The notes under the pieces: model-generated
The model's database searches: none
What the model was told of the DNA's origin: nothing
Seen by the model: only the letters and a program-made list of their open reading frames with translations
DNA from: Cognatundibacterium griseum
GTDB lineage: Bacteria; Pseudomonadota; Gammaproteobacteria; Burkholderiales; Burkholderiaceae_D
DNA: 64,000 nucleotides
NCBI RefSeq assembly: GCF_014284195.1
Contig: NZ_JACOGC010000001.1
Span: 186,001 to 250,000 of the forward strand
Reading direction: 5' to 3'
Position numbers and translations under genes: made by a program
Shown here: positions 17,765 to 27,003 of the stretch, in pieces
Layout: each line of letters begins with the position of its first letter
How positions within the stretch are numbered: the first letter of the stretch is position 1

Positions 17765-18634
17765 ATGCGCGGTAGCGATCTGATGCGCCTGTTGGCGCTG
17801 GCGGCAATCTGGGGGGCATCATTTTTATTCATGCGGGTGGTGGCGCCGGTGCTGGGGGCGCTGTGGACGGCAGAAATCCGCGTCACGCTGGCAACGCTGG
17901 CGCTGATGCTGTATATGCTGGTCATCCGCAAACCCTTGCAGGCGGGACAAAACTGGCGCGCTTATCTGGTGCTGGGCACCGTCAATTCGGCGCTGCCGTT
18001 TGTCCTGTATTCCTTCGCTGCGATTCATATGCCAGCCGGCTATTCCGCCATTGTGAATGCCACCAGTCCCTTGTGGGGCGCGGTGATGGGCGCGCTGTTA
18101 CTCGGGGAGCGCTTCACCCCGCGCAAGGTGCTGGGCATGGCGGCTGGCGTGACGGGCGTTGCCCTGCTGGTGCGGCTGGGGCCGGTGGAATGGAGCGGCA
18201 CGCTGCTGCTGGCCGTGCTGGCGTGCGTCGGCGCCACGGTCTGCTATGCGCTGGCGGGAATTTATTCCAAAAAAGTATCGGGCCAGATCAGCGCCATGCA
18301 GATGGCAACCGGCTCGCAGCTCGGGGCGGCAATAGTATTAATGCCTTTCATGGCAATGACGCCGCTGCAGGCGGTGCCGCCCATGCCGGTCGTGCTGGCG
18401 GCAGCGGCGCTGGCACTGCTGTGCAGCGCGGTGGCGTATCTGATTTATTTCCGGCTGATGAGCGATGTCGGGCCGACCAAGGCGCTGACCGTGACTTTCC
18501 TGATCCCGCTGTTTGCGCTGTTGTGGGGCTATCTGTTCCTGGGAGAGGCCATTACTCTCAGCACGCTGGCCGGTTGCGCAGGTGTGGTGCTGGCGACCTG
18601 GCTGGTGGTGTATGCGCCGAAAAGTGTGGCCTGA
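17765..18634 (+). CDS. EamA/DMT family transporter
   Basis: 289 residues with about ten hydrophobic helices arranged as two EamA repeats (about 5-140 and 150-285), the standard 10-TM drug/metabolite transporter layout. The family-typical segments GASFLFMRVVAP, YSAIVNATSPLWGAVMGALLLGERF and FLIPLFALLWGYLFLGEAI are present. Such proteins usually export amino acids or other metabolites; the substrate is not predictable. It is a single gene with an AGGGGA-type ribosome site just upstream of the ATG at 17765. Confidence 0.88.
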   Translation: MRGSDLMRLLALAAIWGASFLFMRVVAPVLGALWTAEIRVTLATLALMLYMLVIRKPLQAGQNWRAYLVLGTVNSALPFVLYSFAAIHMPAGYSAIVNATSPLWGAVMGALLLGERFTPRKVLGMAAGVTGVALLVRLGPVEWSGTLLLAVLACVGATVCYALAGIYSKKVSGQISAMQMATGSQLGAAIVLMPFMAMTPLQAVPPMPVVLAAAALALLCSAVAYLIYFRLMSDVGPTKALTVTFLIPLFALLWGYLFLGEAITLSTLAGCAGVVLATWLVVYAPKSVA

Positions 18635-18659
18635 GCACCATGTGAATCGTTTTTGATGG

Positions 18660-18738
18660 CGAATATACTCGAGGGGAGTATGTATAAATCCCCTTGTTTC
18701 ATAAGGGCATCAGCCTGTTTTTGGCAGATACTCCCCTG
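18660..18738. repeat. 79-bp structured repeat element, copy 1
   Basis: The element begins CGAATATACTC and ends ATACTCCCCTG. Arm 1 ATACTC (18665-18670), arm 2 GGGGAGTAT (18673-18681) and arm 3 ATACTCCCC (18728-18736) are mutually complementary, so arm 2 can pair with arm 1 or arm 3. Between arms 2 and 3 is a hairpin, CCCTT (18691-18695) with AAGGG (18703-18707). Copy 2 is at 36766-36843. Copy 1 lies between convergent genes. Confidence 0.6.
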
Positions 18739-18743
18739 TAAAA

Positions 18744-18769
18744 TAAAAAATGCCCGGGCTGGCCGGGCA
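18744..18769 (-). terminator. Rho-independent terminator for the CocE-type hydrolase gene
   Basis: On the minus strand a 7-bp GC stem (18751-18757 with 18763-18769, 5-nt loop) is followed by a T-run (18744-18750). Confidence 0.8.
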
Positions 18770-18853
18770 GGATGGGGCAGACTGGCATATTGCGGCGGGA
18801 GCCGTAAGGCACACCCACCGCATCCGCCGCAGCACCGGAGTGCCGCGCGGTGA

Positions 18854-20833
18854 TTACGGTGCCGCAACGGCATCCAGTGACGGCAGCACCCGCACCTTCA
18901 GGGCGCTGGCCTGTCCGCTGCTGTGATACACGCGCTGCGTCGCTTTCACGAAGTCGCTGTCTTTGGCTTCAAAAATATTCGGTACAAACGTCTGCGGATT
19001 CCGGTCGATGAACGGGAACCAGCTCGACTGCACCTGCACCATGATGCGGTGGCCGCGCTGGAAAGTGTGGAACACGTCGTTGATGCCAAAATTCACCGGC
19101 GTCACCGCACCCGGCACGAAGGCTTTGGGCTGGTCAAAACCTTCGCGGTAGCGCGCACGGAACGGTTCGCCGCGCACCAGCGTCTGCTGATTGCCGCGGT
19201 TGACGTTGCCGTCTTTCAGATCCGGCGGATTGACGTCAATCAGCTTCACCACGAAGTCGGCATCGGTGCCGCTGGTGCTGACGAACAGGCTCGCTTGCAG
19301 CGGACCCGCCAGCGTCACATCCTTGTCCAGCACCTCGCTCTGCCAGCTCAGCACATCGGGCCGGCGGCTGGCAAAACGCTGGTCGGCGGCGATGTATTCC
19401 TTGCTCCAGCGGGTCATGATCTCGGTGGTGTACGGCACCGGTTTTTGCGGATCGCTGATGTATTCATCGAATCCGCTGTCTTCACCGGCACCCGGCGGTG
19501 TGAAGCTCAGACGGCCGTTGGCGTGAAAATACAGTGCCTGCTCGCGGCTGTCTTTCGGCGGCCAGTTGTCAAAGCTGCGCCAGCGGTTGGCGCCGGTTTC
19601 AAACATCCATGCTTCCGGCAGCACGGGTTGCTCGCCGTCTTTCAGATAATGCCGGAAAAAAGCCAGCTCGACCGGCTGGTAATTTTTCACCGTCTTGTAG
19701 CCGAAACCGGCATCGCCCACCCGTTCGCCATCGGTACGGGTCCAGCCGCCGTGCGTCCACGGGCCGACCACCAGCGTGTTGCGGATGCCGGGGTTTTGTT
19801 TTTCGATGGCGCGGTAGGTTTGCAGCGGGCCGTACAGGTCTTCGGTGTCATACCAGCCGCCAACGGTCAGCACCGCGGCCTTGATGTTTTTCAGATGCGG
19901 CAGCAGGTTGCGGCTTTGCCAGAACTGGTCGTAATCCGGATGCGCGATGAAATCGTTCCAGAACGAAATACCGTTTTTAAAATGCAGCCGGTTCACGTTT
20001 GACAGCGGCCCCAGGTCGAGGAAAAACTGATAACCATCCGGCGTGCCGAAAGGAAAATCCTTCCAGCCGCGCTGATCGGTCGGCTGCGGCCGCGGCTGGC
20101 CGAAATTGTAAAAAAATCCGAAGCCCATCTGCAGATTGAAAGCGCCATTGCGATGCATGTCGTCGCCGCGGAACCAGTCGGCAATCGGCGCCTGCGGCGA
20201 TACCGCTTTCAGTGCCGGATGCGAATCAATCGCGCCGGCAGACGTGTAAAAGCCGGGATAAGAAATCCCCCATTGCCCGACCTTGCCGTTGTTGTGCGGA
20301 ATATGTTTGACCAGCCAGTCGATACTGTCGTACGTGTCCGAGCTTTCATCAATATCGGCGCTGGATTTCTTGACGTCGATATGCGGCCGCATATTCACAA
20401 ATTCACCTTCCGACATATTGGTGCCGCGCACATCCTGAAACACGAAGATATAGCCTTCTTTTTCATATTCGGCTGTCGGGCCGAGCTGTGCTTTGTAATT
20501 CTCGGCGCCATATGGTGCGACTGAATACGGGGTGCGCACCAGCAGCATCGGATAGGTTTTTCTGGCGCTGGCATCCAGTGGCATGTATACCGCAGTAAAC
20601 AGGGTTTTACCGTCCCGCACCGGAATGCGGTATTCAAATTTGCTGTAATGCTCGCGGATGAATTCGGCACGCTGTTTGAGCGCACTGGTCAGATCGTCGC
20701 TGCTGTTTCCCTGGCCCTGCACGGCAATGCCGGCTGATGTTGCGGTGGTGGTGTTCGCCGCACCGGCCTGCGCGGCGATGCCGGTTGCGCACAGCGCTGC
20801 CAGCAGCGACGCCAGTATGCTTGGTCTGATCAT
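18854..20833 (-). CDS. Secreted CocE/NonD family hydrolase (X-Pro dipeptidyl-peptidase class)
   Basis: 659 residues from the ATG at 20833, which has a GGGGAA ribosome site and opens a signal peptide (MIRPSILASLLAALCATGIA). The longer frame upstream is rejected. The alpha/beta hydrolase domain has Ser191 in GQWGISYPGF, with the acid probably in GGWYDTEDLYGP and the His in WTHGGW. The C-terminal beta-sandwich (from about residue 420) matches the X-Pro dipeptidyl-peptidase C-terminal domain. Family members include cocaine esterase, glutaryl-7-ACA acylase and dipeptidyl peptidases, so either an esterase or a peptidase activity is possible. Predicted location: periplasm or secreted. Confidence 0.9.
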   Translation of the reverse strand: MIRPSILASLLAALCATGIAAQAGAANTTTATSAGIAVQGQGNSSDDLTSALKQRAEFIREHYSKFEYRIPVRDGKTLFTAVYMPLDASARKTYPMLLVRTPYSVAPYGAENYKAQLGPTAEYEKEGYIFVFQDVRGTNMSEGEFVNMRPHIDVKKSSADIDESSDTYDSIDWLVKHIPHNNGKVGQWGISYPGFYTSAGAIDSHPALKAVSPQAPIADWFRGDDMHRNGAFNLQMGFGFFYNFGQPRPQPTDQRGWKDFPFGTPDGYQFFLDLGPLSNVNRLHFKNGISFWNDFIAHPDYDQFWQSRNLLPHLKNIKAAVLTVGGWYDTEDLYGPLQTYRAIEKQNPGIRNTLVVGPWTHGGWTRTDGERVGDAGFGYKTVKNYQPVELAFFRHYLKDGEQPVLPEAWMFETGANRWRSFDNWPPKDSREQALYFHANGRLSFTPPGAGEDSGFDEYISDPQKPVPYTTEIMTRWSKEYIAADQRFASRRPDVLSWQSEVLDKDVTLAGPLQASLFVSTSGTDADFVVKLIDVNPPDLKDGNVNRGNQQTLVRGEPFRARYREGFDQPKAFVPGAVTPVNFGINDVFHTFQRGHRIMVQVQSSWFPFIDRNPQTFVPNIFEAKDSDFVKATQRVYHSSGQASALKVRVLPSLDAVAAP

Positions 20834-21016
20834 AGTATTCCCCGTAATGTGATGGATGTTGTGCGTGCCGGGCCGGTCGCGGGTGTGGCGCTGCTTTATC
20901 TGACGGGATGGCCGGTACAGCAGACTTGGGCAAGCACCGGCACGATAAGTTCCGCTGCCAGTCCGGCACCGGTTTCTGCGCCGGTGCGGCGGCATGCCAG
21001 AGAGCCGTCACCGTGT

Positions 21017-21679
21017 TTATTCATGCGCATTCGGATCAAAATCCGGCAAGGGCAGCTCGGCTTCTGCGAGGCTGTCCGGGCCTTTTGCTTTGGCCTGCAT
21101 CAGCGCTGTTGTGGCACGCCGCAGCATGCTGTCGGCGCTGTCTTTGATGGCATTGGTGGTCACGCCGGCCGAAAAGCTGACCTGCAACCCGGCCGCCAGC
21201 GTGTTCCAGTCACGCTCTGTCAGCCGCTTCCGGACGCGGGCAAGCGCTTTCAGACTCTGATCGAGCCAGGTGGTCGGCATCACGACCGCAAATTCATTGG
21301 CGGCGACCCGGCCAAACGAATCGAGTGTGCGCAGGATCTTCAGCGCATCCTGCGCCATCAGCTGCAGGACTTGTTTGGCGATAGCTTGTCCATGCTGTTC
21401 CAGAATCTGCTCCAGCCCGTCGATGCTGATGACGGCCAGCGTGAAAGTGTGGCCGGTGCGGTAAGAGCGCGCCAGTTCGGCTTCCAGCGCTGCCAGCAGC
21501 GCGCGCCGGTTCAGCGCCCCGGTCAGATGGTCGTGCTGCGTCATTCCTTCGAGCTGGGTCAGCACGGTTTCCAGCGTCGGCAGCAGATTATCCTGCTGGC
21601 CGGTTTCTTTAATCTGCTGTATCAGTTGCGATAACTGTTGTCTGGCTTTCGTCAGGGGCTGATTCAAATCGGCAGGCAT
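21017..21679 (-). CDS. Degenerate GGDEF domain protein
   Basis: 220 residues from the ATG at 21679, preceded by GGAGAGG. An N-terminal helical region (about 1-45) leads into a GGDEF fold (about 50-205) recognisable from DHLTGALNRRALLAALEAELARS. The active-site signature reads AANEF instead of GGDEF, within FGRVAANEFAVVM, so diguanylate cyclase activity is unlikely. Such proteins can act as GTP or c-di-GMP sensors or scaffolds. No membrane segment or second domain is present. The gene is divergent from the PLP enzyme gene; the upstream in-frame extension to 21823 overlaps that gene's promoter region and is rejected. Confidence 0.8.
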   Translation of the reverse strand: MPADLNQPLTKARQQLSQLIQQIKETGQQDNLLPTLETVLTQLEGMTQHDHLTGALNRRALLAALEAELARSYRTGHTFTLAVISIDGLEQILEQHGQAIAKQVLQLMAQDALKILRTLDSFGRVAANEFAVVMPTTWLDQSLKALARVRKRLTERDWNTLAAGLQVSFSAGVTTNAIKDSADSMLRRATTALMQAKAKGPDSLAEAELPLPDFDPNAHE

Positions 21680-21826
21680 GTCCTCTCCAGGAAAAATCCG
21701 GGTTGCGGGAATTCGGGTGAATGCCCGCGGCAGTGCGTTCCCGCAGCGCGCATTGTCTGCCGGTGCCGGAACGGGTTGCCGGCAGCGGACGTGCAATGTC
21801 AGCGTACAATGCCACTTTACCATTGA

Positions 21827-22801
21827 GTGACTTCCTTTCGCATCGTGTTTTCAGCCGCCGCCTCACCCTGCCAGCGTATCGACAGCAAGCTGTTTCCCGG
21901 ATTGCAGGTATGGGTCAAACGCGATGACCTGCTGCATCCGCTGGTGTCCGGCAATAAATTCCGCAAACTCAAATATCCCTTGCTGGCGCTGAATGGACGC
22001 CGCGCGCATCTGGTCAGCATGGGCGGCATCTGGTCGAATCATCTGCATGCGCTGGCGCACGCTGCCGTGTTGCACGGCCACAGCGCGACCCTGCTGGTCA
22101 GGGCGGCGCCGGGCATGGACAGCGCCATGCTGGAGGATTGCCGGGCGCTGGGCATGCAGGTGCAGTATGTCAGCCGCGACGATTACCGCCGCTTGCGCGA
22201 GGAACCCGACGCATGGCGGCATCATGTGACACAGTCCGGCCCGCAACATGTCTGGCTGCCGGAGGGCGGCAGCGCGGCGGCGGCATTGCATGGCGTGGCG
22301 GAGCTGGCGGACGAGGCCATCGCGCAACTGGGGTTTGTGCCTGATCAGGTGGCGCTTGCCTGCGGTACCGGCGCGACGCTGGCCGGCGTGCTGGCAGGGC
22401 TGGCGGGACGCAGCCAGGTGCTGGGCGTTGCTGTCCTGCGCCAGGCAGAGTATCTGCACCGGGATATCGCCAGGCTGCAACGTGAAGCCGGTTACCCGGT
22501 ACAGCAGAATTATCAATTGTTAACCCAGTTCCACCACGGCGGCTACGCTAAAATCAGCCCTGCACTGAGCGCATTCTGTCAGCGCTTTGCAGAAGAGACC
22601 GGTATTCTGCCGGAACCGGTCTATACCGGAAAAATGTTTTATGCCTTACATCAGCTGGCGTTGGAAAACGTACTTCCGGCTGGCAGTCGGGTGCTGGCGG
22701 TGCACACCGGCGGCTTGCAGGGCTTGCGCGGCTGGGCTACATCACATCAACACCCATCACCTGCGGGCAGTAACGTGCAGACAGTGCGGCGTTTGTGGTG
22801 A
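21827..22801 (+). CDS. PLP-dependent enzyme, ACC deaminase / D-cysteine desulfhydrase family
   Basis: 324 residues with a fold-type II PLP architecture. The Schiff-base Lys lies in the motif VSGNKFRKLKYPL (about 40-52), followed by the substrate-contact segment SMGGIWSNHLHALAHAA. The phosphate-binding loop is ACGTGATLAG (about 184-193). The YTGKMFYALHQL and VLAVHTGGLQGLRGW segments near the C-terminus are typical of the group. The family deaminates 1-aminocyclopropane-1-carboxylate or breaks D-cysteine into pyruvate, ammonia and sulfide; specificity is not decided here. The start is a GTG at 21827, because an in-frame TGA stands immediately before it and no ATG occurs nearby. Confidence 0.85.
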   Translation: MTSFRIVFSAAASPCQRIDSKLFPGLQVWVKRDDLLHPLVSGNKFRKLKYPLLALNGRRAHLVSMGGIWSNHLHALAHAAVLHGHSATLLVRAAPGMDSAMLEDCRALGMQVQYVSRDDYRRLREEPDAWRHHVTQSGPQHVWLPEGGSAAAALHGVAELADEAIAQLGFVPDQVALACGTGATLAGVLAGLAGRSQVLGVAVLRQAEYLHRDIARLQREAGYPVQQNYQLLTQFHHGGYAKISPALSAFCQRFAEETGILPEPVYTGKMFYALHQLALENVLPAGSRVLAVHTGGLQGLRGWATSHQHPSPAGSNVQTVRRLW

Positions 22802-23088
22802 TGACGGTCTCCGTCCGCTGCCTACGCAAAGCCGCGGTGCTGCCAGTGCGTGCTACTCGGCCGTTGTCTGACCGTCCCGGCTTTGTTAAAACCGGGCAGT
22901 ATCGTCAGTAAACAGGAAAACCGATGCAATATCCGGTGTGTTCCTGACATTTAAACCGGTTTTCAGTGCATTTCGGCAGCAGATTGCCGCTGTTTTCGCC
23001 CTGATTGCATGACAAGGGAGTAAACTGCGGGTTTGTCTGTCGCATTCTTGTCGCATCCCGCGATTCGAGCGAACTTGCGAGTATCGCC

Positions 23089-25347
23089 ATGTCTGAATCC
23101 ACTTCTCCCATCTCTTTTTCCGATCTGCAACTGAGTGACGCGATTTTGCGCGCTTTGCAGGATGTCGGTTACGAAACCCCGTCGCCAATCCAGGCGGCCA
23201 CCATCCCTTATTTGCTGGCTAACCGCGATGTACTCGGTCAGGCCCAGACCGGTACCGGTAAAACGGCATCGTTTGCCTTGCCGGTGCTGTCGCGCATCGA
23301 CACCCGCCAGACCATACCGCAGGCGCTGGTGCTGGCGCCGACCCGCGAACTGGCAATCCAGGTGGCCGAAGCATTCCAGACGTATGCCCGCTATATCCCG
23401 GGCTTTCATGTGCTGCCGATTTACGGCGGCCAGAGTTACGGACCGCAATTATCGGCGCTGCGCCGTGGCGTGCATGTCGTGGTCGGCACGCCGGGTCGGG
23501 TTATTGATCATCTCGACAAAGGATCGCTCGATCTGTCGGCACTGAAAACTCTGGTGCTGGACGAAGCCGATGAAATGCTGCGCATGGGTTTCATCGACGA
23601 TGTGGAACGCATCCTGCAGGAAACGCCGGAAACCCGGCAGACCGCCCTGTTTTCCGCCACCATGCCATCCGCCATCAAGCGCATTGCCCAGACCTATCTG
23701 AACCAGCCGGCGGAAGTCACGATCGCAGCCAAAACCGGCACGGCCGACAATATCCGCCAGCGTTACTGGCTGGTGTCCGGCATGCACAAGCTCGATGCCC
23801 TGACCCGCATCCTGGAAGCCGAAACATTTGACGGCATGATTATTTTCACCCGCACCAAGCAAGGTACCGAGGAGCTGGCGGAAAAGCTGGATGCGCGCGG
23901 GTTTTCTGCCGCTGCGATCAACGGTGACATCAACCAGCAGCAGCGCGAACGCACCATCCAGCAACTGAAGGACGGCAAGATCGATATCCTGGTAGCGACC
24001 GACGTGGCAGCACGCGGGCTGGATGTGGAGCGCATCAGTCATGTCATCAACTATGACGTGCCGTATGATCCCGAAAGCTATACCCACCGTATCGGCCGCA
24101 CTGGCCGCGCCGGGCGCAGCGGCGAGGCGATCCTGTTCATCGCGCCGCGCGAAAAAAATCTGCTGAAAGCGATTGAGCGCGCCACCCGTCAGCCGGTGGC
24201 ACCGCTGGAGCTACCGACTATCCAGACCGTCAACAATGTGCGCATCGCCCGTTTCAAGGAACAGATCACCACCACACTGGCGCAAGGCGGGCTGGAAGAA
24301 TTTGCCGCAGTGATCGAAAGCTACGAACAGGAACACAATATTCCGGCAATGGAAATTGCTGCGGCGCTGGCAAAAATGGCGCGTGGCGATGAACCGCTGC
24401 TGCTCGATAAAAGCCGGCGTGATCCGAAACCCGATGAGAGCTGGCGCGATGAACGTCCGGCCCGCGGCGAGCGCCCTTCGCGCGACCGCGCTGACCGTTT
24501 TGAGCATGGCGAACGTGCCGAACGCGCGCCGCGCCGCGAACACAGCCCGCGCGTGGCGGAACCCGGCATGCGGACTTACCGCATCGCGGTCGGCCATGAG
24601 CATGGCGTCAAGCCGGGTAATATCGTCGGCGCGATTGCGAACGAGGCCAACATTGAATCGAAGTACATCGGCCGTATCGATATCTACGACGATTACACCG
24701 TACTCGACCTGCCGGACGATCTGTCAGCCGACATGCTCGACCATCTGAAATCGGTGCGCGTGGCGGGCCAGTCCTTGCGGATCCAGGCAGTCAGCGGGCA
24801 GGGCGCAAAAGCCGCCGCAGTAGCACCGGCCCGCAGCCCGTCATCAGCATCAGCACCGGCGGCAGTCAGAAGTCCGGTCGCGGAAAGCCGCCTGAATCAG
24901 GTCGTGGAGCGCGCTGCCCGCCATGTTCCGGCACCGTCGGAAGCCGAGCGCGCCGCCAAGCCACGCAAGGAAAAAACGCCGAAAGCGGATTTTCCGATGC
25001 AGACTTACCGCATCGAAGTCGGCAGCGCCGATGGCGCAACGCCTTCCAATATCGTTGGCGCGATTGCGAATGAAGCCGGATTAGAAGCGCGTTACATCGG
25101 CCGGATCGAGATTGCCGATCATCACAGCACGATCGATCTGCCGGATGGCATGCCAAAGGATTTGCTGAATTATCTGAAAGGCGTCTGGGTTGCAGGCAAG
25201 CAGATACGCATCAGTCCGGCAGGTGCCGGCGGGCATGAAAAGCCAGATTTCCCTGTCAAGCCGCGGGTGGCCGGGGGCGATCGCCGCGTGATGGAAAAAC
25301 AGCAGGGCAAGCCTGCCGTCAAAGCAAAGCGTCCGCCGAAAAAATAA
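23089..25347 (+). CDS. DEAD-box RNA helicase (CsdA/DeaD type) with two DbpA-like RNA-binding domains
   Basis: 752 residues from ATG 23089; an upstream in-frame ATG (23005) adds a non-conserved leader. The RecA core (about 1-380) holds the Q-motif, AQTGTGKT, PTRELA, TPGR, DEAD at 158-161, SAT, ARGLD and HRIGRTGR. After a charged linker come two copies of the DbpA/CsdA RNA-binding domain, at about 494-566 and 637-708. They share about 41 of 72 positions by eye and are separated by an Ala/Pro-rich linker. The common arrangement has a single such domain. The protein is predicted to act in ribosome assembly or RNA decay, particularly in the cold. The 287-bp gap before it (22802-23088) shows no other gene. 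Confidence 0.92.
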   Translation: MSESTSPISFSDLQLSDAILRALQDVGYETPSPIQAATIPYLLANRDVLGQAQTGTGKTASFALPVLSRIDTRQTIPQALVLAPTRELAIQVAEAFQTYARYIPGFHVLPIYGGQSYGPQLSALRRGVHVVVGTPGRVIDHLDKGSLDLSALKTLVLDEADEMLRMGFIDDVERILQETPETRQTALFSATMPSAIKRIAQTYLNQPAEVTIAAKTGTADNIRQRYWLVSGMHKLDALTRILEAETFDGMIIFTRTKQGTEELAEKLDARGFSAAAINGDINQQQRERTIQQLKDGKIDILVATDVAARGLDVERISHVINYDVPYDPESYTHRIGRTGRAGRSGEAILFIAPREKNLLKAIERATRQPVAPLELPTIQTVNNVRIARFKEQITTTLAQGGLEEFAAVIESYEQEHNIPAMEIAAALAKMARGDEPLLLDKSRRDPKPDESWRDERPARGERPSRDRADRFEHGERAERAPRREHSPRVAEPGMRTYRIAVGHEHGVKPGNIVGAIANEANIESKYIGRIDIYDDYTVLDLPDDLSADMLDHLKSVRVAGQSLRIQAVSGQGAKAAAVAPARSPSSASAPAAVRSPVAESRLNQVVERAARHVPAPSEAERAAKPRKEKTPKADFPMQTYRIEVGSADGATPSNIVGAIANEAGLEARYIGRIEIADHHSTIDLPDGMPKDLLNYLKGVWVAGKQIRISPAGAGGHEKPDFPVKPRVAGGDRRVMEKQQGKPAVKAKRPPKK

Positions 25348-25377
25348 ACGGACGACGTTGTCCGGCGCAGACCGCGC

Positions 25378-25424
25378 AACCGGCAGGGAAGGGTGCATCA
25401 GCCCCCGGCCCTGTCGGTTTTTTT
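25378..25424 (+). terminator. Rho-independent terminator after the helicase gene
   Basis: An 11-bp stem (25378-25388 with 25409-25419, one G-T pair) is followed by a T-run. Beyond it, 25430-25570 is strongly AT-rich and probably holds the promoter of the next gene. Confidence 0.75.
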
Positions 25425-25645
25425 ATTAGCATATACATAAAAATATGTAATCAAACTACAAAATCAATAATTGTTTTTGGTAAGTGAATTAAATTTTGAG
25501 ATGAATATTTTGCTGATTTAAAAGGTTTCCTTGTTTTTGTTTCAGTGTTAATGTACCTTTACTACAAAAATGACTGCGCTGGTCTGCGATATCCGGCAGT
25601 CGTCTGATGCAGTCGGTATTTCCCTATCAACACCGGAGACAAACC

Positions 25646-26983
25646 ATGAAAACCCGCTTCATCCTGGGCTTGCTGAGCGCCCTGTATCTGCCTGCACAGG
25701 CGCAAACCGTTTCAGCCGTGCACCATCCCGACTGGGCCGGTAACGCCAGCATTTATGAGGCCAATATCCGCCAGCATTCGCCTCAGGGCAGCTTCCGTGA
25801 ATTTGAGAAATACCTGCCGGAGCTGAAGAAAATGGGCATCGGTATTATCTGGGTGATGCCGATTAATCCTATCGGTGAAAAAAACCGCAAAGGCCCGCTC
25901 GGCAGCTACTACGCGGTGCGCGACTACAAAGCGGTGAATCCCGAGTTCGGCAGCGCTGAAGATTTCCGTCATCTGGTGCAGGCGGCGCATGCGCTCGGCA
26001 TGAAAGTCATTATCGACTGGGTCGCCAACCATACGGCCTGGGACCATGACTGGGTCAGGACGCATCCTGAGTATTATCTGAAAGACGACAAAGGCAATTT
26101 CGTACCGCCGGTGGCGGACTGGCATGATGTCATCAAGCTGGATTACCGCCAGCCTGGCTTGCGGCACGACATGATTGATGCCATGCGTTTCTGGGTGACG
26201 GATTTTGATGTCGATGGCTTCCGCTGCGATGTTGCCGAAATGGTGCCGACGGATTTCTGGAACGAGGCGCGGGCGGCGCTGGAGCAGATCCGCCCGGTGT
26301 TCATGCTGGCCGAAGGCGAAGCACCCGATCTGCAGGAAAAAGCGTTTGACATGACTTATGCGTGGCAGCTCAAGGATGTGTTCGGCGACATCGCACAGGG
26401 TAAAAAAAATGCGAATGATCTGGCCGCTTATTACGCCGGACCGGAACAGCGCTTTCACCCGAATTCCTACCGCATGGTGCAGACCTCCAACCATGACCTG
26501 AACTCCTGGGAAGGCACGGAATACGAGCGTCTGGGCGATGCGACGGAGAGTTTTCTGGTGCTGTCGGCTCTGTTGCCGGGCATGCCTTTGCTGTATTCCG
26601 GTCAGGAAGCGGGCAACCATAAACGGCTGGAATTTTTCGAGCGCGATCCGATTGTCTGGAAGCCGCATCCTTTCCGCGATTTATACACCCGCCTATTCCA
26701 TCTGAAACAGCAGAATCACGCGCTGTGGAACGGCACGGCAGGCGGTGCGCTGGTGCGTATCCCTAGTTCGGCGGACAAGGCTGTGTATGCCTTCCGGCGT
26801 GAGCAGGGCAAGGACCGGGTGGTGGCCATTTTCAATCTGAGCGCGCAGCCGCAGCAGGTCAGTTTTGCCGGCAATCTGCCTGCCGGCCAGTACCGCTCGC
26901 CATTCAGCCAGGGCAGCGTCAGTCTGAAAGCTTCGCAGCAGATGACGTTAAAGCCGTGGGAATACCGGGTGTTTGTGCAATAA
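25646..26983 (+). CDS. Secreted GH13 alpha-amylase family enzyme
   Basis: 445 residues from ATG 25646, which has CGGAGA 6 bases upstream. A signal peptide (MKTRFILGLLSALYLPAQAQ) precedes the (beta/alpha)8 barrel. All four conserved GH13 regions are visible: DWVANH with Asp124, GFRCDVAE with the nucleophile Asp195, LAEGE with the acid Glu223, and TSNHDLNSWEGTE with Asp284. A C-terminal beta domain follows (about 365-445). It should hydrolyse or transfer alpha-glucosidic bonds in the periplasm or outside the cell. Length and single barrel without extra binding modules leave alpha-amylase, alpha-glucosidase or a maltodextrin enzyme all possible. It is a single gene after an AT-rich promoter region. 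Confidence 0.92.
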   Translation: MKTRFILGLLSALYLPAQAQTVSAVHHPDWAGNASIYEANIRQHSPQGSFREFEKYLPELKKMGIGIIWVMPINPIGEKNRKGPLGSYYAVRDYKAVNPEFGSAEDFRHLVQAAHALGMKVIIDWVANHTAWDHDWVRTHPEYYLKDDKGNFVPPVADWHDVIKLDYRQPGLRHDMIDAMRFWVTDFDVDGFRCDVAEMVPTDFWNEARAALEQIRPVFMLAEGEAPDLQEKAFDMTYAWQLKDVFGDIAQGKKNANDLAAYYAGPEQRFHPNSYRMVQTSNHDLNSWEGTEYERLGDATESFLVLSALLPGMPLLYSGQEAGNHKRLEFFERDPIVWKPHPFRDLYTRLFHLKQQNHALWNGTAGGALVRIPSSADKAVYAFRREQGKDRVVAIFNLSAQPQQVSFAGNLPAGQYRSPFSQGSVSLKASQQMTLKPWEYRVFVQ

Positions 26984-27003
26984 GAACGACCTGCCGGTCA
27001 GCC

